In this document: positions 7,115-15,090 of the stretch, one piece after another
How the letters are laid out: the number at the start of each line of letters is the position of its first letter
How positions within the stretch are numbered: the stretch's first letter is position 1
Assembly (NCBI GenBank): GCA_030837825.1
Contig: JAUQYB010000081.1
Span: 1-20,539 of the forward strand
DNA from: Albidovulum sp.
GTDB taxonomy: Bacteria; Pseudomonadota; Alphaproteobacteria; Rhodobacterales; Rhodobacteraceae
Reading direction: 5' to 3'
DNA length: 20,539 bases
Made by a program: the position numbers and the translations under genes
Notes under the pieces: generated by a model
Databases searched by the model: none
What the model was told of the DNA's origin: nothing
The model's input: the letters and a program-made list of their open reading frames with translations, nothing else

Positions 7115-8518
7115 ATGTCCGGCAAGACGCTTTACGACAAGATCTGGGACGCCCATGTCGTCGACGCCCAGGACGACGGCACCTGCCTGCTCTACATCGA
7201 CCGCCATCTCGTCCACGAGGTGACCAGCCCCCAAGCCTTCGAGGGGCTCAGGATGGCCGGGCGCAGGGTGCGCGCGCCGGAAAAGACCATCGCCGTGCCC
7301 GACCACAACGTTCCGACCACGCCCGACCGGGTGAAGGGGATCGAGAACGAGGAAAGCCGCATCCAGGTCGAGGCGCTGGACCGCAACGCCCGCGACTTCG
7401 GCATCAACTACTATCCGGTCGACGACATCCGCCAGGGCATCGTCCATATCGTCGGGCCGGAACAGGGCTGGACGCTGCCGGGCATGACCGTGGTCTGCGG
7501 TGACTCGCATACGGCAACCCACGGCGCCTTCGGCTCGCTCGCCCACGGGATCGGCACCTCCGAGGTCGAGCATGTGCTGGCCACCCAGACGCTGATCCAG
7601 AAGAAGTCGAAGAACATGAAGGTGGAGATCACCGGCCACCTCCGCCCCGGCGTCACCGCCAAGGACATCACGCTCAGCGTCATCGGCGCCACCGGCACGG
7701 CGGGCGGCACCGGCCATGTCATCGAATACTGCGGCCAGGCGATCCGCGACCTGTCGATGGAAGGCCGCATGACCGTCTGCAACATGGCGATCGAGGGCGG
7801 CGCCCGCGCCGGCCTGATCGCGCCGGACGAGAAGACCTTCGCCTATGTGATGGGCCGGCCCCATGCGCCGAAGGGCGCCCAGTGGGAGGCGGCGCTGACC
7901 TGGTGGAAGACGCTCAGGTCCGACGACGACGCGCACTGGGACAAGGTCGTGACGCTGAAGGGCGAGGACATCGCCCCGGTCGTCACCTGGGGCACCAGCC
8001 CCGAGGACGTGCTGCCGATCACCGGCGCGGTGCCCGACCCCGAAAGCTTCACCGGCGGCAAGGTCGAGGCCGCGCGCCGCTCGCTTGACTACATGGGCCT
8101 GACGCCGGGCACCAAGCTCACCGACATCCGGATCGACACCGTCTTCATCGGCTCCTGCACCAACGGAAGGATCGAGGACCTGCGCGCCGCCGCCGCCATC
8201 CTCAAGGGCAAGCATATCGCGCCCGGGCTGCGCGCGATGGTCGTGCCGGGTTCCGGCCTCGTCCGCGCCCAGGCCGAGGAGGAGGGGCTGGCGCAGATCT
8301 TCATCGACGCCGGCTTCGAGTGGCGGCTGGCGGGCTGCTCGATGTGCCTCGCGATGAACCCCGACCAGCTTTCGCCCGGCGAGCGCTGCGCGGCGACATC
8401 GAACCGCAACTTCGAGGGCCGCCAGGGCTACAAGGGCCGGACGCACCTGATGAGTCCGGCAATGGCGGCGGCAGCGGCGGTGACGGGGCGCCTCACCGAC
8501 GTGCGCGAGATGATGTAG
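7115..8518 (+). CDS. leuC: 3-isopropylmalate dehydratase large subunit LeuC
   Basis: 467 residues, standard for the bacterial LeuC. It starts [16 protein letters not shown], and a GGAGAGG ribosome binding site lies 4 nt before the ATG. The aconitase-family features are intact: [14 protein letters not shown], then the three cysteines that hold the 4Fe-4S cluster, Cys348 (IGSCTNGR), Cys408 and Cys411 ([10 protein letters not shown]), and the C-terminal [10 protein letters not shown] substrate loop. With LeuD it isomerises 2-isopropylmalate to 3-isopropylmalate in leucine biosynthesis in the cytoplasm. The DUF4396 gene starts 14 nt after its stop and leuD lies 543 nt downstream on the same strand, so the three are likely one transcript. 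leuA and leuB are not in the window. Confidence 0.97.
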   Translation: MSGKTLYDKIWDAHVVDAQDDGTCLLYIDRHLVHEVTSPQAFEGLRMAGRRVRAPEKTIAVPDHNVPTTPDRVKGIENEESRIQVEALDRNARDFGINYYPVDDIRQGIVHIVGPEQGWTLPGMTVVCGDSHTATHGAFGSLAHGIGTSEVEHVLATQTLIQKKSKNMKVEITGHLRPGVTAKDITLSVIGATGTAGGTGHVIEYCGQAIRDLSMEGRMTVCNMAIEGGARAGLIAPDEKTFAYVMGRPHAPKGAQWEAALTWWKTLRSDDDAHWDKVVTLKGEDIAPVVTWGTSPEDVLPITGAVPDPESFTGGKVEAARRSLDYMGLTPGTKLTDIRIDTVFIGSCTNGRIEDLRAAAAILKGKHIAPGLRAMVVPGSGLVRAQAEEEGLAQIFIDAGFEWRLAGCSMCLAMNPDQLSPGERCAATSNRNFEGRQGYKGRTHLMSPAMAAAAAVTGRLTDVREMM

Positions 8519-8532
8519 GGCAGAGCGCGGCG

Positions 8533-9018
8533 ATGAGCCACGATCACCGCAAGGGGGCCGGGGCGGCGGGCGAAGACCTCAACCGTCTCGCGCTTGCCGC
8601 GACGCTGCATTGCCTCACCGGCTGCGGCATCGGCGAGGTGCTGGGCATGGTGATCGGCACGGCACTGCACTGGAGCAACGCGGCAACCATCGCGATCGCG
8701 GTCGCCCTCGCCTTCGTCTTCGGCTATGCGCTGACGATGCGGCCGCTTCTGGGGGCCGGCATGGGCGCCGCACAGGCGGCGCGGCTTGCCCTTGCGGCGG
8801 ATACGGCGTCGATCACGGTCATGGAGATCGTCGACAACCTTATCATGCTGGTCATCCCGGGCGCGATGGAGGCCCATTTCGATGCGCCGCTTTTCTGGGG
8901 CAGTCTCGCGGTCAGCCTGGTCATCGCGGGCATCGCTGCCTTCCCCGTCAATCGCTGGCTGATCCGGCGCGGTCGCGGTCACGCGGTCGTCCATTCCCAC
9001 CACGGCAATCACCATTGA
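8533..9018 (+). CDS. DUF4396 family membrane protein
   Basis: 161 residues with about four hydrophobic segments (roughly 18-46, 50-69, 84-110 and 120-139). Characteristic motifs are [18 protein letters not shown] (His26, Cys27, Cys31), [17 protein letters not shown] with acidic residues Asp90, Glu98 and Asp101 inside a helix, and [11 protein letters not shown]. The C-terminal tail is histidine-rich ([12 protein letters not shown]). I recognise this as DUF4396, a family without an established biochemical function. Membrane-embedded His/Cys/acidic residues plus a His tail suggest metal handling, which is inference. The frame is open further upstream, inside leuC, but ATG at 8533 follows the leuC stop by 14 nt and starts the conserved part. 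It lies between leuC and leuD with 43 nt to leuD, so it is probably cotranscribed with them. Confidence 0.85.
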   Translation: MSHDHRKGAGAAGEDLNRLALAATLHCLTGCGIGEVLGMVIGTALHWSNAATIAIAVALAFVFGYALTMRPLLGAGMGAAQAARLALAADTASITVMEIVDNLIMLVIPGAMEAHFDAPLFWGSLAVSLVIAGIAAFPVNRWLIRRGRGHAVVHSHHGNHH

Positions 9019-9061
9019 CCCCAGGGGCCAGCGGCCCGGACAGGTCAGATCGGAGCAAATC

Positions 9062-9667
9062 ATGGACAAGTTCACCACCCTGACCGGGATCGCGGCGCCG
9101 ATGCCCCTGGTCAACATCGACACCGACATGATCATCCCCAAGCAGTTCCTGAAGACGATCAAGCGTTCGGGCCTGGGCAAGAACCTTTTCGACGAGATGC
9201 GCTTTGACCGGGACGGCAACGAGATCGCCGACTTCGTGCTCAACCGGCCGGCCTACCGCAACGCGCAGATCCTCGTCGCCGGCGACAACTTCGGCTGCGG
9301 ATCATCGCGCGAGCACGCGCCCTGGGCGCTGCTCGACTTCGGCATCCGCTGCGTGATCTCCACCAGCTTTGCCGACATCTTCTACAACAACTGCTTCAAG
9401 AACGGCATCCTGCCGATCGTGCTGCCGCAAGAGGACATCGACAAGCTGATGGATGATGCCCAGCGGGGCGCCAATGCGGTCATCACCGTCGATCTGGAAA
9501 GCCAGACCCTCAAAGGCCCCGACGGCGGCTGCATCTCGTTCGAGATCGACCCCTGGCGCAAGCATTGCCTGCTGAACGGACTCGATGACATCGGCCTCAC
9601 GCTGGAGAAGGTTTCCGCCATCGATACATTCGAGACGGGCGCCGCACAAAGCCGCCCGTGGGTTTGA
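9062..9667 (+). CDS. leuD: 3-isopropylmalate dehydratase small subunit LeuD
   Basis: 201 residues, as expected. Key segments are [15 protein letters not shown], the swivelling-domain signature [39 protein letters not shown] and the C-terminal [19 protein letters not shown]. It forms the heterodimer with LeuC and contributes the substrate-recognition domain. GGAG at 9052-9055 lies 6 nt before the ATG. A strong intrinsic terminator follows 25 nt after the stop, closing the leuC-DUF4396-leuD unit; leuB, which often follows in relatives, is not next to it. Confidence 0.97.
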   Translation: MDKFTTLTGIAAPMPLVNIDTDMIIPKQFLKTIKRSGLGKNLFDEMRFDRDGNEIADFVLNRPAYRNAQILVAGDNFGCGSSREHAPWALLDFGIRCVISTSFADIFYNNCFKNGILPIVLPQEDIDKLMDDAQRGANAVITVDLESQTLKGPDGGCISFEIDPWRKHCLLNGLDDIGLTLEKVSAIDTFETGAAQSRPWV

Positions 9668-9692
9668 AAACCCCTTGCGATACAATATCTTG

Positions 9693-9720
9693 GGCCGCCC
9701 TTCGGGGCGGCCTTCTTGTT
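9693..9720 (+). terminator. Intrinsic terminator after leuD
   Basis: A perfect 8-bp stem GGCCGCCC/GGGCGGCC with a stable TTCG tetraloop is followed by TTCTTGTT. It ends the leuC-DUF4396-leuD transcript. Confidence 0.9.
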
Positions 9721-9807
9721 GCGCGAAGATCGGCGGAAAATTGCTCATGAAATGATGCAAAGCCGCACCACTTCTTCCACGAAAAGGCCCAATTGCAGCG
9801 GTTACTG

Positions 9808-9822
9808 TTAACCAAACGTTGA
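9808..9822 (+). promoter_or_regulatory. CtrA-like binding site
   Basis: TTAA-CCAAACG-TTGA matches the alphaproteobacterial CtrA box TTAA-N7-TTAA at 7 of 8 fixed bases. It lies 124 nt before the GTG at 9946 in an AT-richer stretch. Whether CtrA binds here is inference from the motif only. Confidence 0.4.
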
Positions 9823-9866
9823 TGGGGAGCCGGACTTGGGCAAATTTGGGGCAACATTGAGGCAGT

Positions 9867-9882
9867 CCGCCACAATTGGCGG
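9867..9882. repeat. Inverted repeat in the promoter region of the 9946 gene
   Basis: CCGCCA-CAAT-TGGCGG is a perfect 6-bp palindrome with a 4-nt spacer, 64 nt before the start codon. A second palindrome, CCGGTACCGG, lies at 9915-9924. Either could be an operator or a leader hairpin; no regulator is recognised for them. Confidence 0.35.
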
Positions 9883-9945
9883 GTCCAGGTTGGCCAGATG
9901 CGCCCGGCTATGCACCGGTACCGGCCAGTTTGAGGGTGTGGGGCA

Positions 9946-10782
9946 GTGATTTCTCAGCTTACAGGGGCGCTCGTGCGCGCTTTGCTGGTGATGGTGTTGA
10001 TCGCGACGCCGTCGCTGCTCCTGCCCCACGTGCCCTCCGACACGACCCAGATCGTGGCCCTTGTAGCGCTTTTCGCCGCCGCGCTCACCTTCTTCGAATA
10101 CGCCTCCACCTACCCCGGGCTCGTCGAGTTCCGTGACGCGCCGCCCTTCAACCGGCTGCGCTTCCTGTCGTTGTTCGGCACCGTGCTGATCCTGTCCACG
10201 ATCGTCCGGGGCCAGAGCGAGCCCACGACGCTGACCGTCTTCATCGAGGCGCTCGGCAACAAGCTCGGCGAGGTCATCGACGTGCCCTACAGCCCGGTGC
10301 GCCTGGTCGTGCTGATGCTGCCCGAGGACATGAGCCTACGCCACCTGGTCCTGGTGCGGACCTCGGCGGGCATTTCCTACATGATCTCGCTCATCACTCT
10401 GATCCTCTTCGTCCTGACGATGCGGGTGATCGGCTGGCCGAGCCGGATCGGCTCGTTCAACGTCTGGATCAACCTGCCGACCTTCGACCCGACCACCGGC
10501 GGCGACGTGGTGGACCGTCTGAGCCGCGATGCCCGGTTCAACATCGCGCTGGGCTTCCTCCTGCCCTTCCTCATTCCCGCTGCGGTCAAGCTTGCGGCGC
10601 TCGCCTTCTCTCCGGTGACGCTGGAAAGCCCGCAGACCCTGATCTGGACGATGACAGCATGGGCCTTCCTTCCCGCCTCCCTCTTCATGCGCGGCATCGC
10701 GATGGGACGCATCGCCGGAATGATCGCCGAGAAGCGGCGGCAGAACAACTCGGCGGCCGAGGCGGAGCTGTTGCCGGCCTGA
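9946..10782 (+). CDS. Integral membrane protein of unknown function
   Basis: 278 residues starting at GTG. About six hydrophobic segments are visible, at roughly residues 5-28, 36-53, 72-88, 140-163, 197-222 and 231-253. Between helices 3 and 4 is a non-hydrophobic stretch (SEPTTLTVFIEALGNKLGEVID), and between 4 and 5 a polar loop with FDPTTGGDVVDRLSRDARFN. The C-terminus is charged and cytosolic-looking (EKRRQNNSAAEAE). I do not recognise a named family and assign no function. A possible CtrA box and palindromes precede it. The stop overlaps the start region of the downstream exported nuclease-fold gene, so the two probably form one transcription unit. The GTG start is supported only by frame and hydrophobicity. 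Confidence 0.75.
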   Translation: MISQLTGALVRALLVMVLIATPSLLLPHVPSDTTQIVALVALFAAALTFFEYASTYPGLVEFRDAPPFNRLRFLSLFGTVLILSTIVRGQSEPTTLTVFIEALGNKLGEVIDVPYSPVRLVVLMLPEDMSLRHLVLVRTSAGISYMISLITLILFVLTMRVIGWPSRIGSFNVWINLPTFDPTTGGDVVDRLSRDARFNIALGFLLPFLIPAAVKLAALAFSPVTLESPQTLIWTMTAWAFLPASLFMRGIAMGRIAGMIAEKRRQNNSAAEAELLPA

Positions 10783-11843
10783 TCCTCGCCGCGCTGGTTC
10801 CGGCCCAGGTCGCCGCCGAGACGCTGCGGGTGGCGACCTTCAACGCCGATCTCACCCGCGAGGGGCCGGGGCTTCTGCTGCGCGACATCCTCACCGCGAA
10901 GGACCCGCAGGTGGAGGCAGCGGCCGCTGTCATCGCCGCCGCCGGGCCCGACGTGATCCTGCTGACCGGCATCGACTACGATCTCGACGGGGTGGCGCTT
11001 GCCGCCTTCGCCGGGCGCGTCGCCGCCGCCGGGGCCGACTATCCCCATCGTGTCGCGCTGCGGCCGAACACCGGCATGGCGACCGGGCTCGACCTCGACG
11101 GAGACGGGCGGACGGGCGGCCCCGGGGATGCGCAGGGCTTCGGGCGCTTCGCCGGCGAGGGCGGCATGGCGGTGCTGTCGCGGCTGCCGCTCGGGCAGAC
11201 GACGGACTATTCCGCCTTCCTCTGGCGCGACCTGCCTGGGAACCTGATGGCGGGCGCGGGCCTGCCTGAGGAGGTCGCGGCGGTGCAGCGGCTCTCCACC
11301 ACCGGGCACTGGGCGGTGCCGGTTGCGCTGACCGACGGCGGCTCCCTCACGCTTCTGGCCTGGCTGGCCACGCCCCCGGTCTTCGACGGGCCGGAGGACC
11401 GCAACGGACGGCGCAACCATGACGAGGCGGCGTTCTGGCAGCGGCTTCTCGACGGCGATCTGCCCTTCGCCGCGCCCGCCGCACCCTTCATTCTTCTGGG
11501 CGACGCGAATCTCGACCCCGTGGACGGCGAGGGGCAGGCCGCGGCGCTGCTGTCGCTGCTGGGCGACGCGCGCCTTCAGGACGTCCGGCCCGAAAGCCCG
11601 GGTGCCGCGGCGGCCGGCCAGGGTGGCGCCAACGCGCACCATCAAGGGCAGGCGACGCTCGACACCGCCGACTGGCCCGACGATCCGGGGCCGGGGAACA
11701 TGCGTGTGGACTACGTCCTTCCCTCGGCCGGTCTCGCGGTGGAGAAGGCCGGCGTCTGGTGGCCGGCGCCCGGTGCCGCGGCGGACAGGGCTGCGGCCGC
11801 CTCGCGCCACAGGCTGGTCTACGTCGACATCCGCCTGCCCTGA
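10659..11843 (+). CDS. Exported endonuclease/exonuclease/phosphatase-family protein (start uncertain)
   Basis: Up to 394 residues. A hydrophobic stretch AVAGLILAALVPA then QVAA-E (about 37-53) looks like a signal peptide before RVATFNADL. The EEP fold is shown by Asn62, the GMAVLSRLPL strand, LLGDANLDP (Asp282, Asn284), RVDYVLPS (Asp351) and SRHRLVYVD (His384). Two canonical positions differ: the metal-binding Glu of the QE motif reads TG (Gly104), and the SDH motif reads SRH. Activity is therefore unclear, although as I recall the SRHRLV form is common in this secreted subfamily. The only ATG, GTG or TTG before the domain is ATG 10659, which overlaps the upstream gene by 124 nt. CTG at 10779 would give a 4-nt CTGA overlap but cuts into the signal peptide. 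GTG 10830 would remove it. The family is secure from about 10780 onward. Confidence 0.8.
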   Translation: MGLPSRLPLHARHRDGTHRRNDRREAAAEQLGGRGGAVAGLILAALVPAQVAAETLRVATFNADLTREGPGLLLRDILTAKDPQVEAAAAVIAAAGPDVILLTGIDYDLDGVALAAFAGRVAAAGADYPHRVALRPNTGMATGLDLDGDGRTGGPGDAQGFGRFAGEGGMAVLSRLPLGQTTDYSAFLWRDLPGNLMAGAGLPEEVAAVQRLSTTGHWAVPVALTDGGSLTLLAWLATPPVFDGPEDRNGRRNHDEAAFWQRLLDGDLPFAAPAAPFILLGDANLDPVDGEGQAAALLSLLGDARLQDVRPESPGAAAAGQGGANAHHQGQATLDTADWPDDPGPGNMRVDYVLPSAGLAVEKAGVWWPAPGAAADRAAAASRHRLVYVDIRLP

Positions 11844-11847
11844 CCGG

Positions 11848-12825
11848 TCACGCCGCGCCGAACCGCTCCATCGCCCTGGCGTGCAGTGCCGGATCGACAT
11901 TGCCGCCCGAGGCGACGACGATCACCGCCTCGCCCGCCACCTCCCCGGGCCGGTAGAGCGCCGCGGCCAGCGCCACCGCGCCGCCCGGCTCCAGCACGAT
12001 GTGCAGCCGGTCGAAGGCTGCGGCCATCGCCGCCAGCGCCTGATCGTCGCTGACCGCGATTCCCGGTCCGCAAAGCCGCCGGAGGATCGGGAAGGTGATC
12101 TGCCCCGGCGAGGGCGTGACGATCGCATCGCAGATCGAGCCGGTCATCCGCGCGTTCCGCTCGATCTTGCCTGCCGCAAGCGACCGCGCGGTATCGTCGA
12201 ACCCCTCGGGCTCCACCGTCCGCGCCCTGAGGCCCGGCGCCTTCGCCTCGAGCGCCAGCGCGATGCCCGAGGTCAGCCCGCCGCCGCCGCAGGGCACCAG
12301 CACGTCACCCGCCGTCACCCCGGCCTCGGCCGCCTGTTCGGCGATCTCGAGCCCGGTCGTGCCCTGGCCGGCGATCACCAGCGGCTCGTCGAAGGGCTTG
12401 ACCAGGGTCAGCCCGCGCTCCTCGGCCAGCGCCGCGCCGATCGCGTCGCGGTCGCCCGTGGCGCGGTCGTAGAGCACCACCTCGGCCCCCAGCGCGCGGG
12501 TGTTCCCGATCTTCACCCGCGGCGCGTCCGACGGCATCAGGATCACCGAGGGCGCGCCATGCGCTCGCGCCGCATAGGCCACGCCCTGGGCATGGTTGCC
12601 GGAGGAAAAGGCGATCACCCCCTTGGCGCGTTCGGCAGGGGAAAGCGCCGACAGCGCCGACCAGCCGCCGCGCAGCTTGAACGAGCCGGTGGGCTGGAGG
12701 CATTCGGGTTTCACCAGCACGCGCCGCCCGGCGATCTCGTCGAGAAACGGCGAGTGGAGAAGCGGCGTGCGCACCACATGGCCGCTGAGCCGCCCGGCGG
12801 CGGCCTCGATCATTCCGATGTTCAT
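11848..12825 (-). CDS. Threonine/serine dehydratase (PLP fold type II)
   Basis: 325 residues, one catalytic domain with no C-terminal ACT-like regulatory domain. That fits catabolic, TdcB-type or serine-racemase-like enzymes rather than biosynthetic IlvA. PLP Lys50 lies in PTGSFKLRG; SSGNHAQGVA is the substrate loop; PCGGGGLTSG is the phosphate-binding glycine loop; VVASGGN near the end contacts the pyridine ring. The exact substrate (threonine, serine or a hydroxy-amino acid such as hydroxyaspartate) cannot be decided. The ATG overlaps the hydrolase stop (ATGA), and the frame is open far upstream only because the neighbouring gene is read through out of frame. It is the third gene of the minus-strand unit. 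Only 4 nt separate its stop from that of the convergent nuclease-fold gene. Confidence 0.9.
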   Translation of the reverse strand: MNIGMIEAAAGRLSGHVVRTPLLHSPFLDEIAGRRVLVKPECLQPTGSFKLRGGWSALSALSPAERAKGVIAFSSGNHAQGVAYAARAHGAPSVILMPSDAPRVKIGNTRALGAEVVLYDRATGDRDAIGAALAEERGLTLVKPFDEPLVIAGQGTTGLEIAEQAAEAGVTAGDVLVPCGGGGLTSGIALALEAKAPGLRARTVEPEGFDDTARSLAAGKIERNARMTGSICDAIVTPSPGQITFPILRRLCGPGIAVSDDQALAAMAAAFDRLHIVLEPGGAVALAAALYRPGEVAGEAVIVVASGGNVDPALHARAMERFGAA

Positions 12826-13649
12826 CGCATCCTCTCCAGCCAGGTGCGGATCGCGGCAAGGCTCTCGGCCTCGTCGAGGAAGGGAACATGCGCCCGGTCC
12901 GGCACCTCGGCGAAGATCATGTCGGGGCGGCGGCGACGCATCTCCGCCGCCGCCGCCTGCGACAGCAGATCGGAGTTGGCGCCGCGGACCAGCGCCAGCG
13001 GCAGCCCGGCACAGGCGTCGAACAGCGGCCAGAGATCGGCCGGGGGCCCTTCGAAGGCGGCGAGGAAGCTGGTCCTCAGCTCCGGGTCGTAGCGGATGTG
13101 AAGGCCGGTGTCGGTCGGCGTGTAGAGCCGTTCGGCGAAGGCGCGCCAGCGCTCCTCCGGCACGTCGTCGAACCCCGGCATGGTGCGGGGCAGCTTCGCC
13201 ACCAGTTCGTCCATCGTCTTCGCCGCCGGATTGCGGCCGACGTAGTCGAAGATCTTCTCCAGCCCGCCGCGGTCCAGCACCGGGCCGACATCGTTGAGGC
13301 AGATGCCCAGCAGCCGGTCCCGGGCGGTCGCCGCCAGCATCATGGCGATGAGCCCGCCGCGCGAGGTGCCGATGACCGCCGCCTGTTCCAGCCCGAGATG
13401 GTCGAGCAGTTCCAGCGCATCCTTCGCCTCGCGGGGCACGGTATAGGTCGCGGCTCCGGTCCATTCCGACCCGCCGCGGCCGCGGTAGTCGGCGCGGATC
13501 AGCCGCAGGTCCGGCAGATGCGGCGCGAGGAAGTCGAAGTCGGTGGAGCACCGGGTCAAGCCGGCGAGGCAGAGGACGGGCAGCCCCTCGCCCTCGTCAC
13601 GATAGGCAAGGCGGGCGCCATCGGAGGCGGTGAAATGCAGCAGCGTCAT
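12822..13649 (-). CDS. Alpha/beta hydrolase
   Basis: 275 residues with the complete catalytic triad: Ser96 in the nucleophile elbow GTSRGG, Asp227 in RGANSDLL, His254 in DRAHVPFLDE. The oxyanion region reads CLAGLTRCSTDF, and ADYRGRGGS follows strand 4 as in many members of this fold. The elbow motif with Ser rather than Asp excludes haloalkane dehalogenases and epoxide hydrolases of the Asp-nucleophile type, so an esterase, lactonase or C-C hydrolase is likelier; the substrate is unknown. No signal peptide is seen, so it is cytoplasmic. ATGA overlaps link it to the dehalogenase upstream and the dehydratase downstream. Confidence 0.88.
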   Translation of the reverse strand: MTLLHFTASDGARLAYRDEGEGLPVLCLAGLTRCSTDFDFLAPHLPDLRLIRADYRGRGGSEWTGAATYTVPREAKDALELLDHLGLEQAAVIGTSRGGLIAMMLAATARDRLLGICLNDVGPVLDRGGLEKIFDYVGRNPAAKTMDELVAKLPRTMPGFDDVPEERWRAFAERLYTPTDTGLHIRYDPELRTSFLAAFEGPPADLWPLFDACAGLPLALVRGANSDLLSQAAAAEMRRRRPDMIFAEVPDRAHVPFLDEAESLAAIRTWLERMR

Positions 13650-14329
13650 GGTCGGGCAAGGTCCGGGATCGGGGTGAGGTCGGCAACGACATGGTGCGGC
13701 CGGGCGGGCAGCCGGTCAACCGGCAGGTGCGCGCGGTTGACCCATGCGGTGCGGAAACCGTAGGCGGCGGCACCCGCTGCGTCCCAGCCGTTGGCCGAGA
13801 CGAACAGCACCGCGTCGCGCGCCGGTCCGAAGCGCTCCGCCACCAGCCCGTAGACCCGCGGGTCCGGCTTGAAGACGCCGACGCTTTCCACCGACAGGAC
13901 ATCATCGAGAAGCCCGCCGATCCCGGCCGAGTGGACGGCGGCCGCCAGCATGTCGGGCGACCCGTTCGACAGGATCGCGGTGGCCAGCCCGCGGCGCTTC
14001 AGCGCGGCCAGCACCGCCGGAACCTCGGGATAGGCCGCGAGGTCACGGTAGAGCGCGAGCAGCCTGTCGCGCAGCCCCGCATCGGCCAGCCCCGCGGCCT
14101 CCAGCGCCCAGTCGAGCGCGTCCGCAGTGACGGTCCGGAAGTCGGCGTGCCGCCCCATGACGGTGCGAAGCCAGGAGTATTCAAGCTGCTTGCGCCGCCA
14201 GTCCTCGGCGAGCCTCGGCCAGAGCGCGGCCAGCGCCTCGCGCCCCGGCTCGGCCGCCGCCGTGCGCGCCGCCGCGGTCACGTCGAAGAGCGTGCCATAG
14301 GCGTCGAAGATGCAGGTCGAGATCGTCAT
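13646..14329 (-). CDS. Haloacid dehalogenase, type II (L-2-haloacid dehalogenase)
   Basis: 227 residues, the usual length. All the catalytic positions known from L-2-haloacid dehalogenases are in place: nucleophile Asp9 and Thr13 (FDAYGTLFD), Ser121-Asn122 (LSNGS), Lys154 and Tyr160 (FKPDPRVYG), and Ser178, Asn180 and Asp183 (SANGWDAAG). WRRKQLEYSWLR includes the arginine thought to accept the halide. The numbering tracks Pseudomonas L-DEX with a constant offset of 3 through the C-terminal half, from memory of that enzyme. It would hydrolyse L-2-haloalkanoic acids to D-2-hydroxy acids in the cytoplasm. GGAGG lies 5 nt before the ATG at 14329. It is the first gene of the unit with the alpha/beta hydrolase and dehydratase, and is divergent from the 14477 gene. 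Confidence 0.92.
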   Translation of the reverse strand: MTISTCIFDAYGTLFDVTAAARTAAAEPGREALAALWPRLAEDWRRKQLEYSWLRTVMGRHADFRTVTADALDWALEAAGLADAGLRDRLLALYRDLAAYPEVPAVLAALKRRGLATAILSNGSPDMLAAAVHSAGIGGLLDDVLSVESVGVFKPDPRVYGLVAERFGPARDAVLFVSANGWDAAGAAAYGFRTAWVNRAHLPVDRLPARPHHVVADLTPIPDLARP

Positions 14330-14476
14330 GCGCCCCTCCGGGGACAGACTGGCGCGGCCCGGCGACAGCGGCAAGGGCCGAATTGCGCCCCCGGCACCCT
14401 GCTGGCCTTCGGCGCGGAACCCGGGCAGTCTGGGGCGGTGCCGCAGCGCAGCCGGGCCCCGCGAGAGGAACCTGCC

Positions 14477-15073
14477 ATGACCGTCCCGTCCCCCGTCGAG
14501 CGCCTGAAAGAGGCGATCCGCACCCTGGAGGCCGAGCTTGACGCAGACCTGTCCGAACGCCGCGCGGCGCTGCGATACCGGATCGAGCGCGGGCGGGTGA
14601 CCTTCGATCGCGAGGTCCTGGCGCGCCACCGCGAGTTGCGCGTGCGGCTGGGGGAGTTCCTCGCCGCCGCCCGGCCGATGGTGATCCTCACCGCGCCGGT
14701 GATCTATGCGCTGATCGTGCCCTTCGCGATCCTCGACCTGTGCGTCACGCTCTATCAGGCGATCTGCTTTCCGGTCTACGGAATCGTCCGGGTGCGGCGG
14801 GCAGACCACATCGTCATCGACCGCCAGCACCTCGCCTATCTCAACGGCTTGCAGAAGCTGAACTGCGTCTACTGCGGCTATTGCAACGGGCTGACGTCCT
14901 ATGTCCGCGAGATCGCGGCGCGGACCGAGCAATATTGGTGCCCGATCAAGCACGCCCGGCGCACCGCCGGGCCGCACGACCGCTCTGCCGGTTTCGCCGA
15001 CTACGGCGACGCCGAGGGGTTTCGCGACCGGTCGCAGCCGCTGCGCGACGACCTGCGCCCGCCCGAAGCGTGA
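14477..15073 (+). CDS. Conserved membrane protein with CxxCxxC...CxxxH motif, unknown function
   Basis: 198 residues. The N-terminal 65 are charged and helical (RLKEAIRTLEAEL, ERRAALRYRIERG), possibly coiled coil. One long or two short hydrophobic segments follow at about 67-103. A compact conserved-looking domain comes next: IDRQHLAYLNGLQKLNC, VYCGYCNGL and RTEQYWCPIKHA. Cys130, Cys133, Cys136, Cys155 and His159 could form a metal site. The tail is polar and acidic. I recall this YLN...KLNC.YC.Y.NG...RTEQYWCPIKHA pattern as a conserved hypothetical family but know of no function. GAGAGG lies just upstream of the ATG. It is divergent from the dehalogenase unit and ends 17 nt from fabI, tail-to-tail. 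Confidence 0.85.
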   Translation: MTVPSPVERLKEAIRTLEAELDADLSERRAALRYRIERGRVTFDREVLARHRELRVRLGEFLAAARPMVILTAPVIYALIVPFAILDLCVTLYQAICFPVYGIVRVRRADHIVIDRQHLAYLNGLQKLNCVYCGYCNGLTSYVREIAARTEQYWCPIKHARRTAGPHDRSAGFADYGDAEGFRDRSQPLRDDLRPPEA

Positions 15074-15090
15074 CGCAACTGCCCCGCCGG

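Noticed and set aside
11848..13551. A single 567-codon frame suggesting a hydrolase-dehydratase fusion
   Set aside because: Only the part from 12825 downstream matches the dehydratase; the upstream part is an out-of-frame reading of the hydrolase gene.
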